Source of the DNA: Shinisaurus crocodilurus
Taxonomy: Eukaryota; Chordata; Lepidosauria; Squamata; Shinisauridae
Direction of reading: 5' to 3'
NCBI GenBank assembly: GCA_021292165.1
Contig: CM037877.1
Span: 127,848,402 to 127,912,401, forward strand
Length of the DNA: 64,000 nt
In this document: piece by piece, positions 1 to 9,845 of the stretch
How positions within the stretch are numbered: position 1 is the stretch's first letter
How the letters are laid out: each line of letters begins with the position of its first letter
Notes under the pieces: generated by a model
What the model saw: only the letters and a program-made list of their open reading frames with translations
Told to the model about the DNA's origin: nothing
Database searches by the model: none
Translations under genes and position numbers: made by a program

Positions 1-264
1 TGCCTCACCACCACCACCCCCGCTTGCCATGGTAGCTGCCGGGCAGCTGCCATGGCAAATGGGGCGGGGGCGCAGGCTGGCAGGGAAGAGGAGGTTGCTC
101 CAGCCGGCTGGTTGGCCCAATCTCCTCTTCCCCGCTGTCCCTGCCTGCTGTTTCAGACTACAGCACGGGGGGGGGGGGGTGGGGGGGAAGAGCCATGCTG
201 GAGGCCGAGTACAGCGTGGCTGAGGCTCATCCCCCCCACCTGGTACACTGGCCACTGCACAGGG

Positions 265-304
<40 letters not shown>

Positions 305-770
305 CTCAGATCCCGGCAGAGACGGGTTGCCCCACAACCCCTCTCTGCTGGGATTGGCAGCAGTTGGCCGCAGCCCTGCTGGCCCCACCAGCCCTGCTGC
401 TGGGAAAGAGGCTCCCCCGTGCCCACCGCCATGGCCAGTCCTTTCAGCTGGGCACAGTGGTAGGAGGCGCCCATCGCTTCAGCCTACCTGTGAGTAGGCT
501 GAAAAGATGGGCGTTCCCCCATTCCCCCTCTCCCCAGCACTGCTGGCAAGTGGGGGGGGGGACATCTCAGTACTCCCGTGGTGTCTCCTGGGATACCTGC
601 AGGAAGAGCGAGGGGGGAGGAGGTGGCTCCGCACCCACAATGTGCCTGATTCTGTCGGACACAACACGGGTCCTGAGGCAAACAAGCCACACTGAGTGGC
701 TTGTCCTGCAGCGTGACTTATTGTGTTATGCAAACCCACTGCATGTGAGGGGGGAAAATAGAATTAGTCT
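1..770. other. GC-rich unassigned DNA
   Basis: GC-rich sequence with G runs and one (TG)n tract. Open frames on both strands are low-complexity and show no domain I recognise. I see no gene here. It could be old repeat or unique intergenic DNA. Confidence 0.5.
267..301 (+). repeat. (GT)n microsatellite
   Basis: About 17 uninterrupted GT units. It creates an artificial Val-Cys run in the overlapping frames. Confidence 0.95.
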
Positions 771-773
771 TTG

Positions 774-905
774 TCAGTCTGAGCCAGCCCTAGTCTCAGT
801 CCTATATCCCAAGTCTGATTGAAATGGGTCTAGATAATCAGTATCATCAAGATTTCTCCGGACTTCTGAGGCCACCACTTTCTCAATCACATTAGCCAGA
901 AATAG
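774..905 (-). pseudogene. L2/CR1-superfamily LINE reverse transcriptase scrap
   Basis: The minus strand encodes VIEKVVASEVRRNLDDTDYL followed by DPFQSDLGYRTET, the conserved stretch early in the RT domain of L2-like LINEs (motif 1-2 region ending near the QSGFRPG..TET block). Only about 45 codons are recognisable. Upstream on the minus strand the frame runs into unrelated GC-rich sequence, so the copy is interrupted or truncated. Assignment to the L2-like group is by remembered pattern. Confidence 0.7.
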
Positions 906-915
906 TAAAGTGGAA

Positions 916-1990
916 GACCGACAACCTGGTCTTCTGCGCGGGTTCAATGCTAAGGGGGTAGCGAGCCCTGGGGCGGGCCTTCTCCGAGGTCCCCAGCGCC
1001 TCACCCTTAGCCCAGAACAAAGGGATAACTTATAGCCACAAAAGTATCTTTTAGAAAACAAGTTTATTTACAAAATTACCGTCACAAACCCAGACACACG
1101 CCAGCAATACAGCTTATCAGTACGGTACAAAGTAGCAAGCAAGAAGTCTCAAGGACACCGTGATTTCAGGGCTCTCAGCTAGTTAGTTCAGCTCGGGCCC
1201 CGGCGGAGGCCTGGTCTGCCCAAGCGGCCAGTTGGGTTCCCGGCGGGGGCCCAGTCTACCCAAGTGGCTTGTGAGTGATTTCAGCTTGGTTTCCCGGGAG
1301 TCCGGTCAACCCAAGCGGCTAGTTGGGTTCCCGGTGGGGGCCCGGTCTACCCAAGCGGCTTGTGAGTGATTTCAGCTTGGTTTCCCGGGGGTCCGGTCAA
1401 CCCAAGCGGCTAGTTGGGTTCCCGGCGGGGGCCCGGTCTACCCAAGCGGCTTGTGAGTGATTTCAGCTTGGTTTCCCGGGGGTCCGGTCAACCCAAGCGG
1501 CCAGTGATTCCAGCTAGCTGGAGCACACCGGGTGCTGCTACCCGGGGTTGCCAATCCTTTGTTCCCTTACCCCAGGCATGGGCAAGATTGCTGACAGAGA
1601 CCAGCTCCCTTGCGCAGGGTGTTTTATATCTTGGTGTTTCAGGTAGCCCTTCCCTCCGTGATCAGGTGGTTTGACACCCTCCCTGAGGGGCGGCCTTTTG
1701 GGTCAGGTGGGGTGACGCCCTCCCCCCGTGGGGATGGGGTCCCTTTGAAGCCACTTGCTTAATGGTCCCATCCTATGGTGTTGAGTGGCCATTTCTTAGG
1801 GGTGCCGAAGTGTCTGCTCTGGAGAGGTATTCAAGTCTTATGTAGATGGGGCTGATATGTGAGAGCATTGACAAACCTGGGGATGCTTCCTGCCTTCCCC
1901 CCTGGGGTGATTCTATGCAGATGTTGTTTGTCCCCTTTGGCATCTGTGGAGACTGGTTGTCTCCCCCCCCCCCGGGTCTCCTTCCCCCCT
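916..1990 (-). mobile_element. LTR-like segment (possible solo LTR), minus strand
   Basis: Read on the minus strand this stretch has a TATA-like motif at 1622-1628 and an AATAAA signal at 1063-1068 followed by an A/T-rich stretch. It interrupts L2-like coding sequence on one side. The two signals are about 560 bases apart with a minisatellite between them. TG..CA ends and a target-site duplication were not established. Alternative: a LINE 3' UTR or unrelated sequence with chance signals. Confidence 0.3.
1190..1515. repeat. 91-bp minisatellite, about 3.5 units
   Basis: Equivalent positions recur at 1225, 1316, 1407 and 1498, a strict 91-base period. Each unit alternates two half-similar blocks (GGGTTCCCGGCGGGGGCCC and TTTCCCGGGGGTCCGGTCAA), so a half-unit duplication may underlie it. 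Units differ by only a few bases, which suggests recent expansion or homogenisation. Confidence 0.9.
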
Positions 1991-2059
1991 CCTTGGTGAG
2001 TGTGTGTGTGTCAGGCAGGGGGCTTAGGTTGGCTTTCTCCACAAGTAAGAACAGTAATA

Positions 2060-2140
2060 TTTTTATCCCACTCTTCAGCCAAAAAGGCTACTGGAAGGGC
2101 TTACACATATGATCAGTAAAAGACATGTCACAAAAGTAAA
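2060..2140 (-). mobile_element. L2-type LINE/SINE 3' tail fragment
   Basis: A run reading ATCCCACTCTTCAGCCAAAA followed by AGGCTACTGG and GGGCTTACA matches the reverse complement of the tail at 48615-48755 and the tails at 13293-13400 and 33717-33900. It is a short truncated copy. Confidence 0.6.
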
Positions 2141-2200
2141 ACGGAATTGGAAGGGAAGTGAGGAGCAAGGGAGGTATATTTGAGACTGGCCAATAGTTAC

Positions 2201-2965
2201 TAGAGCTGTGCACAAACGGCCTCTTGAAATTCTCCACCCTATTTTGCTGGCAGAGAAATTTCTCCTCCCTCCAAGAGGAGGATAAATTCTCAACAATATC
2301 TCACAGGTAGGGTTCACCATTGGCTGGGGTTGTAGCACAACGTCTTTCTTTTTTCTAAGGGTTTTTGGTTTTTTTGCGCTGCCACTGCAAGTAGCAACAA
2401 CTGTATTGGCAGCCTGGACCCCATTTTACATCCACCACAGTGCAGGTGTGAGAGAGCAGCAGTGTCCGGGGAAGAGGTGGTGCTAGTGCTGTGCCAAAAT
2501 CTGTTCTTGTTTCCTGAATATTTTGTTCCCCCATGAAAGAGGCTTCCACTGTTCCAGGTGTCCTTGAGCTTACCTAATCACTGTGAGGCAGGCAGCCTAC
2601 TGTGCTGTGTGTGTTTGTTTTCTCTCTGTTATGCTTTGCAGCCTCCCAGGCTGCCTGTCAGCACTTCCTGATCTGAAAAAAAGCCCTATGGGGGGAATCA
2701 CCACCTTGTGATGTCTTCCCCTGGGCTTTAATTGAAGTGTGGGAAGCCAAAGAGGCTACAGGTTGCCGGAGAGATGTTTGTACAATGAAAGACAGGACAC
2801 TTGTGCACATTCCTCGGCCACCTCCCAAGTAACCCAAACCCAACCCATGAGAATTTCTCTGAAATTTTCTTCACTGTTGAATTTCATTTTGAAAGCACTT
2901 TATTTTCTGTTAAATTGAATGAGAATGGTTGAAAAAATGTGAGAAAAATTTTCAGCACAGCACTA
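2201..2965. mobile_element. Nonautonomous hAT-type element with TSD
   Basis: The termini are imperfect inverted repeats: TAGAGCTGTGC at the left and GCACAGCACTA at the right. They are flanked by ATAGTTAC (2193-2200) and GTAGTTAC (2966-2973), an 8-bp target-site duplication with one mismatch, as expected for the hAT superfamily. No transposase frame is visible. The interior contains a 112-bp block repeated exactly at 3852-3963. Confidence 0.8.
2727..2838. repeat. 112-bp exact repeat, copy 1
   Basis: Reads base for base the same as 3852-3963. Located inside the hAT-type element. See the second copy for context. Confidence 0.9.
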
Positions 2966-2973
2966 GTAGTTAC

Positions 2974-3851
2974 TTACCCTACTGGGTCAAGGGAATGTTT
3001 ATTTAATGGAAGTCTAATTGCTATCTCCTTTAATAAAGGAGGAACAAACCCCTCCCACCACATGGAGACATTAGGGAACAAGGGTTGAGTAAACAGGTGG
3101 TAGCTCTCACTGCTACAGACACCGTGCCCACATCCATAAGGTCTACAAGCTGGAAGGAATCCAACACAACTGGACAAGCAGTTGCCAAAGTCACATTAAT
3201 GTGACCTATCCCAATATTACAGTCTACTTCAAGGTGGTCTTAGGCTACAAAGAATGAAGCAAATTGTTCAGCTACCAACTGCTACAATGCCACGACCCCA
3301 GAATCATGGCGAAAGGGAACCCATGCAGTATGGGAAAGTATTGCTGGTCTGTTCTGTGCAGATTCAGTGGTGGCAGAGAAGTAAGCTCTGCTATTTCCAT
3401 AGTGCCACTTCCCCTCCATATTTGGCAAACGCTACTTTTCTCAATCTGCATCGTTCATATTTATTATTAGGTCTGCTCGGAATGACTATACTGCCTCGTG
3501 TGCTAGGGGTGAGTGTACTGATCAAGTTATTTTTCTGCACTGTAACTTTTGTACATTTGTGTGTTTGAGAATAATGTTTGTAAACATAAATCTTGTTTTG
3601 TTTTTGAGTGTAATAAGAGTACGTGAGCTAATTTCTCCAAAGTGAGAGTGTTTGAGCCCAGTTCCCCAAAGTTAGAACTTGCTATTCCCCATTTGAATAA
3701 GAGCTCACTCAGTGCATAAATCCACTATGTCCACACAACACCTATGGTAAGGTGTGCTTTTTTAGTGCTACACAGTGGAGGCTTGTCATACAGTGCAAAG
3801 GGGGTGGAGCCTCGCCTAACCTGTCCTGCCTAAACTGCTTCTCATTGCTCA
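2974..3851. other. Unassigned intergenic sequence
   Basis: No coding frame with recognisable domains. A CAGTGGAGGCTTGT motif near 3770 resembles a hAT-type terminus, but no partner end was found. Confidence 0.4.
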
Positions 3852-3963
3852 TTTAATTGAAGTGTGGGAAGCCAAAGAGGCTACAGGTTGCCGGAGAGAT
3901 GTTTGTACAATGAAAGACAGGACACTTGTGCACATTCCTCGGCCACCTCCCAAGTAACCCAAC
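3852..3963. repeat. 112-bp exact repeat, copy 2
   Basis: Identical to 2727-2838 with unrelated flanks on both sides. An identical block inside otherwise diverged DNA points to a recent segmental copy, gene conversion, a shared young repeat, or an assembly artefact. Confidence 0.9.
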
Positions 3964-4387
3964 CTTGTTTCCTTGCACAGGATGCAGCGTAAAGTGGCTG
4001 GCAGCAGCAGCAGTGCAACACTGTTTGTTCTTCTTTACTTCCTGCTTTGACTAGGGGAAAACTGGGCATGTGTGATAAGTTGCACAGGCTCAGAACATTC
4101 CCCCAGGAACTACTGATTGTTGTTGTTTTTCTATGCAAATGCCTGTAGGGGAGGAGAAGGCAGGGAGGGGCCAGGGCTGCCTGTTCCTTCACCAGCCAAA
4201 AGCCTGGATTACTCAAGAGTGCCCTCTGGCTGTGAGTTGGAGAACAAAAACTGATTGGTTGTTCTCCCTCCCGCCCTTCATCTATCTCATGGCTATACGG
4301 GCAAAGGGGAGTCTGCCCTCAGCCAGTCAGACATCTGCAGAATCACCCCATCTCACTTATACCACACCACATGACTGGAGCCTGTGC
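3964..4387. other. Unassigned intergenic sequence
   Basis: No gene seen. The sequence meets the 3' side of an L1 fragment near 4388. Confidence 0.4.
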
Positions 4388-5850
4388 AAACAGAATCCAT
4401 TCCTTGATCCATACTAAACAACAAGCAGTAAAATATAACTTCAGATCAGGTAAACCCTTGCCATATAAATCTGGATATATCCTTCTGCCATTGTTTAAAT
4501 GGTATTTGCGATGTCACAATACATTCATCTTAATGTGACTATTCTCCCCATAAGTGACAATTGAGCTTTATCCCATCTTACTAAATCTTTTTTCATTTCA
4601 TTCCAAGACTTTACATAATTATTTTGAAACAACATACAATTCTTAAGTGATACCCAGATATTTTACTTCTTTTCAATCTTAAAACCTGATTTATTTGACA
4701 ATTTTATTTGGTCTTGAATTTTCATATTTTTTGTTAATATCTTTGTCATTAATGTATTAACCTTAAAACCGGCTACAGCACCAAACTCCTTCAATTTAGC
4801 CATTAACGTTTCAATTCCCTTCAGAGGATCTTCCAGGGTTAACACTAAATCATCTGCGAAAGCTCTCAACTTATAAGACTCTTTTTTAATTTTTATGCCT
4901 CCAATTCTATCATCTTGTCTTATATCTCTGTTCAATATTTCAAGCACAAGAATAAACAACAAAGGTGATAATGGGCAACCCTGTCTTGTTCCTCTATGTA
5001 TTCCACATGGTTTTGTCATATCACCATTGATAATTATTTGTGCTGTTTGTGAGGTATAGATCGACTTTATCCATTTTATAAAATTCTCTCCAAAATCCAT
5101 TTCCTTCAATACTTTAAAGAGAAACCCCCAGTTTAAATTGTCAAACGCTTTCTCTGCATCTAAGAAAATCAGTGCAGCATGTTTTTCATTGTGTTTTTCC
5201 AAGTATTCCAAAATATCTAAAACTGTTCTAACATTATCCCTCAGCTGTCTTTTAGGTAAAAATCCACATTCTTACCTAAAATCTTGAAGAATTTTTTAAA
5301 ATCTTTCCGCCAATATCATTGTGAACAACTTGTAATCATTGTTCAGTAGTGATATTGGTCTATAGTTTCTTGTTAAAGTTAAGTCTTATCCCTCTTTAGG
5401 TATTAATGTTATATTTGCCTCTTTCCATGTCTCCAGCATCTGACCTCCTTGCAGGATAGAGTTCATCGTATTTTGTAAAGGTTGTATGAGTTCATCTTCA
5501 AATTTCTGATAGTATTTACCTGAAAGCCCATCCGGTCCCGGCGCCTTTCCTGGCTTAATCTTTTTTATAGCACCCACCAGTTCACTTATTGTTATAGGAC
5601 ACCATTCATAATATGTCTCTGTTCCTCTGTAATCTTACGTAACTTTTGCTTTTCAATATATTCATCTATTCTTTCTGATGAAACATTATGTCCTTTATAT
5701 AAATTTGAATAGTAATAGTAAAATGCTTTTTGTATCTCCTTATTATCTGTTAATACTTTATCACCCTCATGATGTCTTGCTTTAATTTTTTCAAATAGTA
5801 AAATACTTTTTTTCTCTTTGAGGGGCATTCGTGCCATTAATATTCCATGT
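4388..5850 (-). pseudogene. L1-type LINE ORF2 (reverse transcriptase), deleted copy
   Basis: On the minus strand the order is: pre-RT linker (5837-5592, with the FYYYYSNLYKG block), RT fingers (5577-5386, IKPGKAPGPDGLSGKYYQKF), frame breaks, then palm (5211-4663). The palm shows motif A FLDAEKAFD, motif B RGTRQGCPLSP and the catalytic FADDLVL box. Traces of the post-RT region (an RIVTLRMN-like block) follow down to about 4388. The N-terminal endonuclease is absent, with ORF1 lying immediately upstream, so an internal deletion removed it. The protein would have nicked DNA and copied L1 RNA. Several stops and frameshifts make it inactive. Confidence 0.93.
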
Positions 5851-5913
5851 TAAACATTTGTAATCCATGATCAGTAAAATTCAATATACTATATATACCC
5901 GTATATATTGAGC

Positions 5914-6776
5914 TTAATCTGTGCCTGTGGCCAAGGCCATCATTTCTTCTCCCCGTTTCATCTCCTCAAAGACTCTTTTAAATCTTTCTAGGAAATCTCT
6001 GGATTTTTGAACTGAATTCAACTTGAATCTCTGATCTTTGAAGGTAAAAATCACACCTTCCATAATCTCCCAACGAAAAGCAATCTTTTTCTGTTTCAGC
6101 ATTGCAGTCAAAAAGGCATAGTCTTTCCCCGTTTACATAAAAATCTAATAGGTACTTCTTTCAAAACAATCATAGAGTTGTCCTTCACCTTCAATCCTGT
6201 AGCAAAATGTTTTTGGAGAACCTGGTCACTAGTCTTCTTCCTAACAAAGTGAGCCATGATGTCTCTTGGTACTCTTCTATTTCTAGCATAGGCAGAGTTA
6301 ACTCTATAAATCTTGTCAAGTTCTATTTCCATATCTCTTTCATCCAAGGCCAAAAAATCTGCCAACATTTTAATCATTCTTTCTCTAGTATCCTCTTCTT
6401 CCATCTCTGTGATATCCCTAAATCTCAAACAATGTTCATTTGCTCGCAATTCCAGTACAGGTGATCTAGCTCCCCTTCAATTTCTCTAGTTATCACTTCA
6501 GTTTTATTCTCTAATATTTCAACTTTATCAGCAATCTGTTTAACCTCGCCCGAGATTTGCTTTACTGAACCATCCAATTTTTAAACTGCATCAGTCATAT
6601 CCATTTTCATTTTCAAGATCTTATCATCCATGCTTTGCTCCATCTTATCCATCCTGCTGTCCAGTTTATTTCCCAGCTCTTCAAATAAATTCTGAAGTAG
6701 TTCTGGTGTAACCATCTTATCTGTACCTAAGTCCAACGAAGCTTTCCTACTTCCAGAACGTTTTTTCCCAGCCATT
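5914..6776 (-). pseudogene. L1-type LINE ORF1 protein, broken
   Basis: The start at 6776 (MAGKKRSGSRK) leads into a heptad-rich coiled-coil stretch, a stop near 6581, then in another frame an RRM-like segment (6449-6108, LRFRDITEMEEEDTRER, PRDIMAHFV) and a C-terminal segment (6111-5914, KIAFRWEI). This order (basic N-terminus, coiled coil, RRM, CTD) is that of the trimeric L1 RNA-binding protein. At least one stop and two frameshifts break it. It precedes ORF2 on the same strand, as in an intact L1. Confidence 0.9.
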
Positions 6777-7700
6777 GTTTAATACAATCAAACAGCCAAG
6801 CTTTAAAAAAAGAAAGGGGAAAAAAAGGAGAAGGAAAAAAACCTCCTCTGGTAAGGGCTCAGATTTCAAAGCCTCTTGAGTCACGTCTCTATAGCAGCAC
6901 CAGGCGTAGACTGTTCTTCACTATCTGCTTATTATGGAAATCGTAATCCAAACAATCTCACAGCGCCAGTCCTTTTCTAGCAACTTTTTCACAGCCAAAC
7001 TTTCGTCAATAATAAAATTATTAAAGATGAAAATAGGGGGGAAAGATAGGCATGATAGAATACCTCCTTTCTTTATCTTCTCATTTTTTAACTTTTTGCC
7101 CGACATTTTTAACCATTAAAACCTCCAATGTCTTGTGTTCTTCACAACCCCCCCCCCTTCTTTTTAGTCCCGGGAAAAGGGAATTATCTCACCATAATAT
7201 TGTCCTTAATTGCTGTAGAAGGAATTATCGTCATAGTTTGTAATCCATAAATAATCAAATCATTGGGAAATGAAGATTTTTTTCCAGGCTTAGTGTCTTT
7301 TAAAGCTCTGATTAGCGGTTTGGGCCAAGATATAGTTTCCAACCCCCCTGACAGGTGTAGTGTCTCCACTGAACAAGCCTTCGCTTAAACAGTGAATGCA
7401 CAGATACCGATCGCCTGGGGTGTCTGTGGTTAATCTCTTCGCTCTCCCCTTTAAACTGGGGTGATTTATGCCAGCTGAAATTGCTTCCAGCTGTTATTCC
7501 ACCGCTATCAGCCTCCCCTTCTTCCGGGAGCGTCCGCCTGCTGAAAAATCTCTCCCGGAAGTCCAAGACTAGGATGATCCAGCACCACTCCTGAGATTGC
7601 CCTAGCTAGTTTAGGAAGGGAGGCTGCTGAGCTGTGATGCAGACAATACTCCAACGGAATCCCTACGATAGTGTCCTGGCCACCCACCCAACCACAGCAG
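6777..7700 (-). mobile_element. Probable L1 5' UTR
   Basis: The segment directly upstream of ORF1 on the minus strand becomes GC-richer toward 7500-7700, as expected of an L1 5' UTR with internal promoter. No terminal boundary or target-site duplication was identified, so the left limit is approximate. Confidence 0.45.
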
Positions 7701-7885
7701 CATGCACTCAAAATTTACAGACTGCTGGATAGAGCATCTGGTTAGTGCATTAGAGTTCCTATTGCCACTCCCCTACCTCAGTCAGGTTTCCAGGATATAT
7801 GCCAGATACAGCCCTTTCTTTCTCATCTTCTTTTTGTCTCATGTATGATGTAGGACACTCCTTGGTGGAGCAGTGCAGGAGAGCA

Positions 7886-8370
7886 AGAGATGAGGCAAAC
7901 ATTCAGATGATGGGATCGGTTAACCATCCATCCAATCATTCACTGAGAGGTGCGTAGCAGACAAAAGGTGCAAGCAACATGAAGAAAAGCATACTGACTT
8001 AGATGAATTTGCAGGCACTGAAGAGATTTGCTGCTGTAATTGGCTGGCTAACAGCCAACCAGTTGAAGATTACCATATGAGCAGAATATGATAGACAAGG
8101 AAAGAAGGGCCTGATCAAGGAATGTAAAGGATGACTCATTGGTGTACTGACCGCTGGCACTGAGCCGGAACGGAAGAGGTGGACTGTAGTACTGAGCATG
8201 CTCAGACTCACACTTTGTAAGTCTATATAAAGTGAACCGCTGCCTTTGTATGGCAGAGTTGACCTGGCTTGCTCGCTCACTCTCTGATGTGCGTCATTCT
8301 GAATAAAGTTGGCTTCCAGTGAACTACCCGTTTTTGCCTCTCATCTCTTTTTGAGAGAATTTCTTTAATA
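7886..8370 (+). repeat. 5' LTR of the endogenous retrovirus
   Basis: About 485 bases, collinear with 14264-14719. It contains a TATA box (TCTATATAAAG, near 8221) and an AATAAA signal at 8302-8307 about 80 bases downstream, giving a U3-R-U5 layout. Relative to the 3' LTR it has an extra 28-base block before the TATA box that includes the palindrome GAGCATGCTC. The terminal TG appears mutated, and the end TAATA replaces TAACA. Confidence 0.9.
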
Positions 8371-8375
8371 TTTTC

Positions 8376-8393
8376 TGGTGTTAGTAGTGGGAT
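8376..8393 (+). promoter_or_regulatory. Primer-binding site, tRNA-Leu-like
   Basis: TGGTGTTAGTAGTGGGAT lies five bases after the LTR end. It is complementary to the 3' end plus CCA of vertebrate tRNA-Leu (CAG/CAA type), with two mismatches in 18 by my recollection of that tRNA. This would prime minus-strand synthesis. Confidence 0.7.
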
Positions 8394-8589
8394 CTCATAC
8401 ATGTCAGTGGTGGTGGTGCACCACAGGAGCGCTCATTACTTGGTAAGTCAGTGCAGCACAATGCTGACCTGGTTCTTTGCCTGTTGGCACGGCTGAGATC
8501 ACCCGACTCACCGGGCTTCACTGAGAGTTAACTTTCTGTAAGGATCCTATTTCTGATTGTGGCCACTCTGCCTGTAGTCTGTTTTTCGG

Positions 8590-9035
8590 GCCTTTGGGTA
8601 AGGAGCCCTCTGAGGGGTCACCCACCAGGTGGCCTCCGCATGCCATCGAGACACTAGGGTCAGCATCCCTGCATCAGGGACTTCAGTTCTGTGCAGAGGA
8701 TGGAGGATAGGGATCTTTTGTCTCTGTTTTATGTGTTATATGTGTTAAGACTAAGTGAGTGTGTCCTCTGAGGGGCTCTCACGACCAGGCCACCTGTTCG
8801 GCTCCAAAAAAACCTAGCTCGCTGACCCCAACCACAGGGACTCCAGTCCTAGGTTGTAGAGACAGGTGAAAGGGATCTCTCTTTCTTTGCTTTCCAAGCG
8901 CTGTGCATCGAGTCCTCCAAAGGACTTGCACTTGGGGCACCCATCCGGCAGATCGGGGATTAGCTCGCTGGCCTCAGGCAAAGGGATTTCAGTCCTAGCC
9001 TGTGAAATCTTGGCTGACAGGGCTCCTTCTCCTTG
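8590..9035 (+). repeat. Degenerate tandem units in the retroviral leader
   Basis: Three similar blocks of roughly 130 bases start near 8600, 8758 and 8895. Each carries CCTCTGAGGGG or a variant, a GACCYCAG-like element, a GGGA(C/T)TTCAGTYCT element and GGGATCT-type ends. They lie between the primer site and the gag start, where packaging or translation elements usually sit. A (CTGT)n run follows at 9038-9058. Confidence 0.55.
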
Positions 9036-9065
9036 TGTCTGTCTGTCTGTCTGTCTGTTTCAAAG

Positions 9066-9209
9066 ATGGGGCAGGGATCCTCTAAGTCGCCATGTGCGGG
9101 TTTTCCAAAAGGAACGCCTGCAAATAAAATGTGCACAAAATATGGTCCTGGAGCCACAAAATACTTAGATCAATGGGCTTTTTTTTCTCAACAAACAACA
9201 GACTGCTAA
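9066..9209 (+). pseudogene. Retroviral gag N-terminus (truncated)
   Basis: An ATG at 9066 opens a 47-codon frame beginning MGQGSSKSP. Glycine at position 2 and serine near position 6 fit an N-myristoylated matrix protein that would target the inner membrane. The frame stops at 9207-9209 and most of matrix and capsid is missing before the nucleocapsid knuckle at 9341. Confidence 0.6.
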
Positions 9210-9340
9210 GTCGGCTGCTTCCTCCAAACTGATAGGTCTTACAGATTCAAGAAGTAGAAGGTAAACGAAAGCAAAACACAGGGTGGCATGTTGGCACCCA
9301 CGCCACCACAAGTAGACCTAGAGATAAATCTCAAGGCATT

Positions 9341-9382
9341 TGCAGCTATTGCAAAAGGAAAGGCCACTAGAAAATAGAGTGC
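9341..9382 (+). pseudogene. Gag nucleocapsid zinc knuckle remnant
   Basis: The frame reads a Cys-X2-Cys-X4-His-X4-Cys pattern (CSYCKRKGH, then a TAG codon, then KIEC). This is the single CCHC knuckle of a retroviral nucleocapsid, which binds genomic RNA. The in-frame TAG lies inside the knuckle and is probably a mutation, since gag stops normally lie after it. Confidence 0.75.
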
Positions 9383-9519
9383 AGGAAATGCATTGCAAAT
9401 GAACAGTAAAAAGCAGCCAGTGGCAGCCGCCCAACAGTTACTCAACAGCAGCAATCGCCTAGTCAATAGGAAATCAGCCAGGCCTTCAGCACAAAACCAC
9501 GCTTTGTCCTTTGTTTACT

Positions 9520-9845
9520 GTTTCTCCTGATGGCTGTATCTATGCCTCTGTAAATGGAACAAGTGCCCCATTCCTAATTGATACGGGTGCCCCCATTCCA
9601 TGCTTTCTACCCCCTTTTCTAACATCCCAAAATCTAACGGCAAATCCTAGCAATAGGAATTGAAGGTCAACCAATTGCTCACTCCTTCACTAACTCACAA
9701 ACCGCTGAAGTAGGACCACCTCTCACTACTTCCCATTCTTTCCTTCTGTCCCCATGCAGCTCCCTGAACTTGCTGGGTAGAGACCTCCTTCAAAAGATAG
9801 GTGCTCACCTAATGGTATATGTTTGCATGCACCAAGCTGTAATTG
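9520..9845 (+). pseudogene. Retroviral aspartic protease remnant
   Basis: FLIDTGAP, with the catalytic Asp codon at 9580-9582, is the retropepsin active site, and NLLGRDLLQKIGA at about 9767-9807 is the conserved C-terminal block. The two lie in different frames, so at least one frameshift separates them. The enzyme would cleave Gag-Pol as a homodimer. It directly precedes RT, as in gammaretroviruses. Confidence 0.85.

Noticed and set aside
52..822. 256-codon plus-strand frame
   Set aside because: Low-complexity, runs through (GT)n and G runs, no recognisable domain or splice-like structure.
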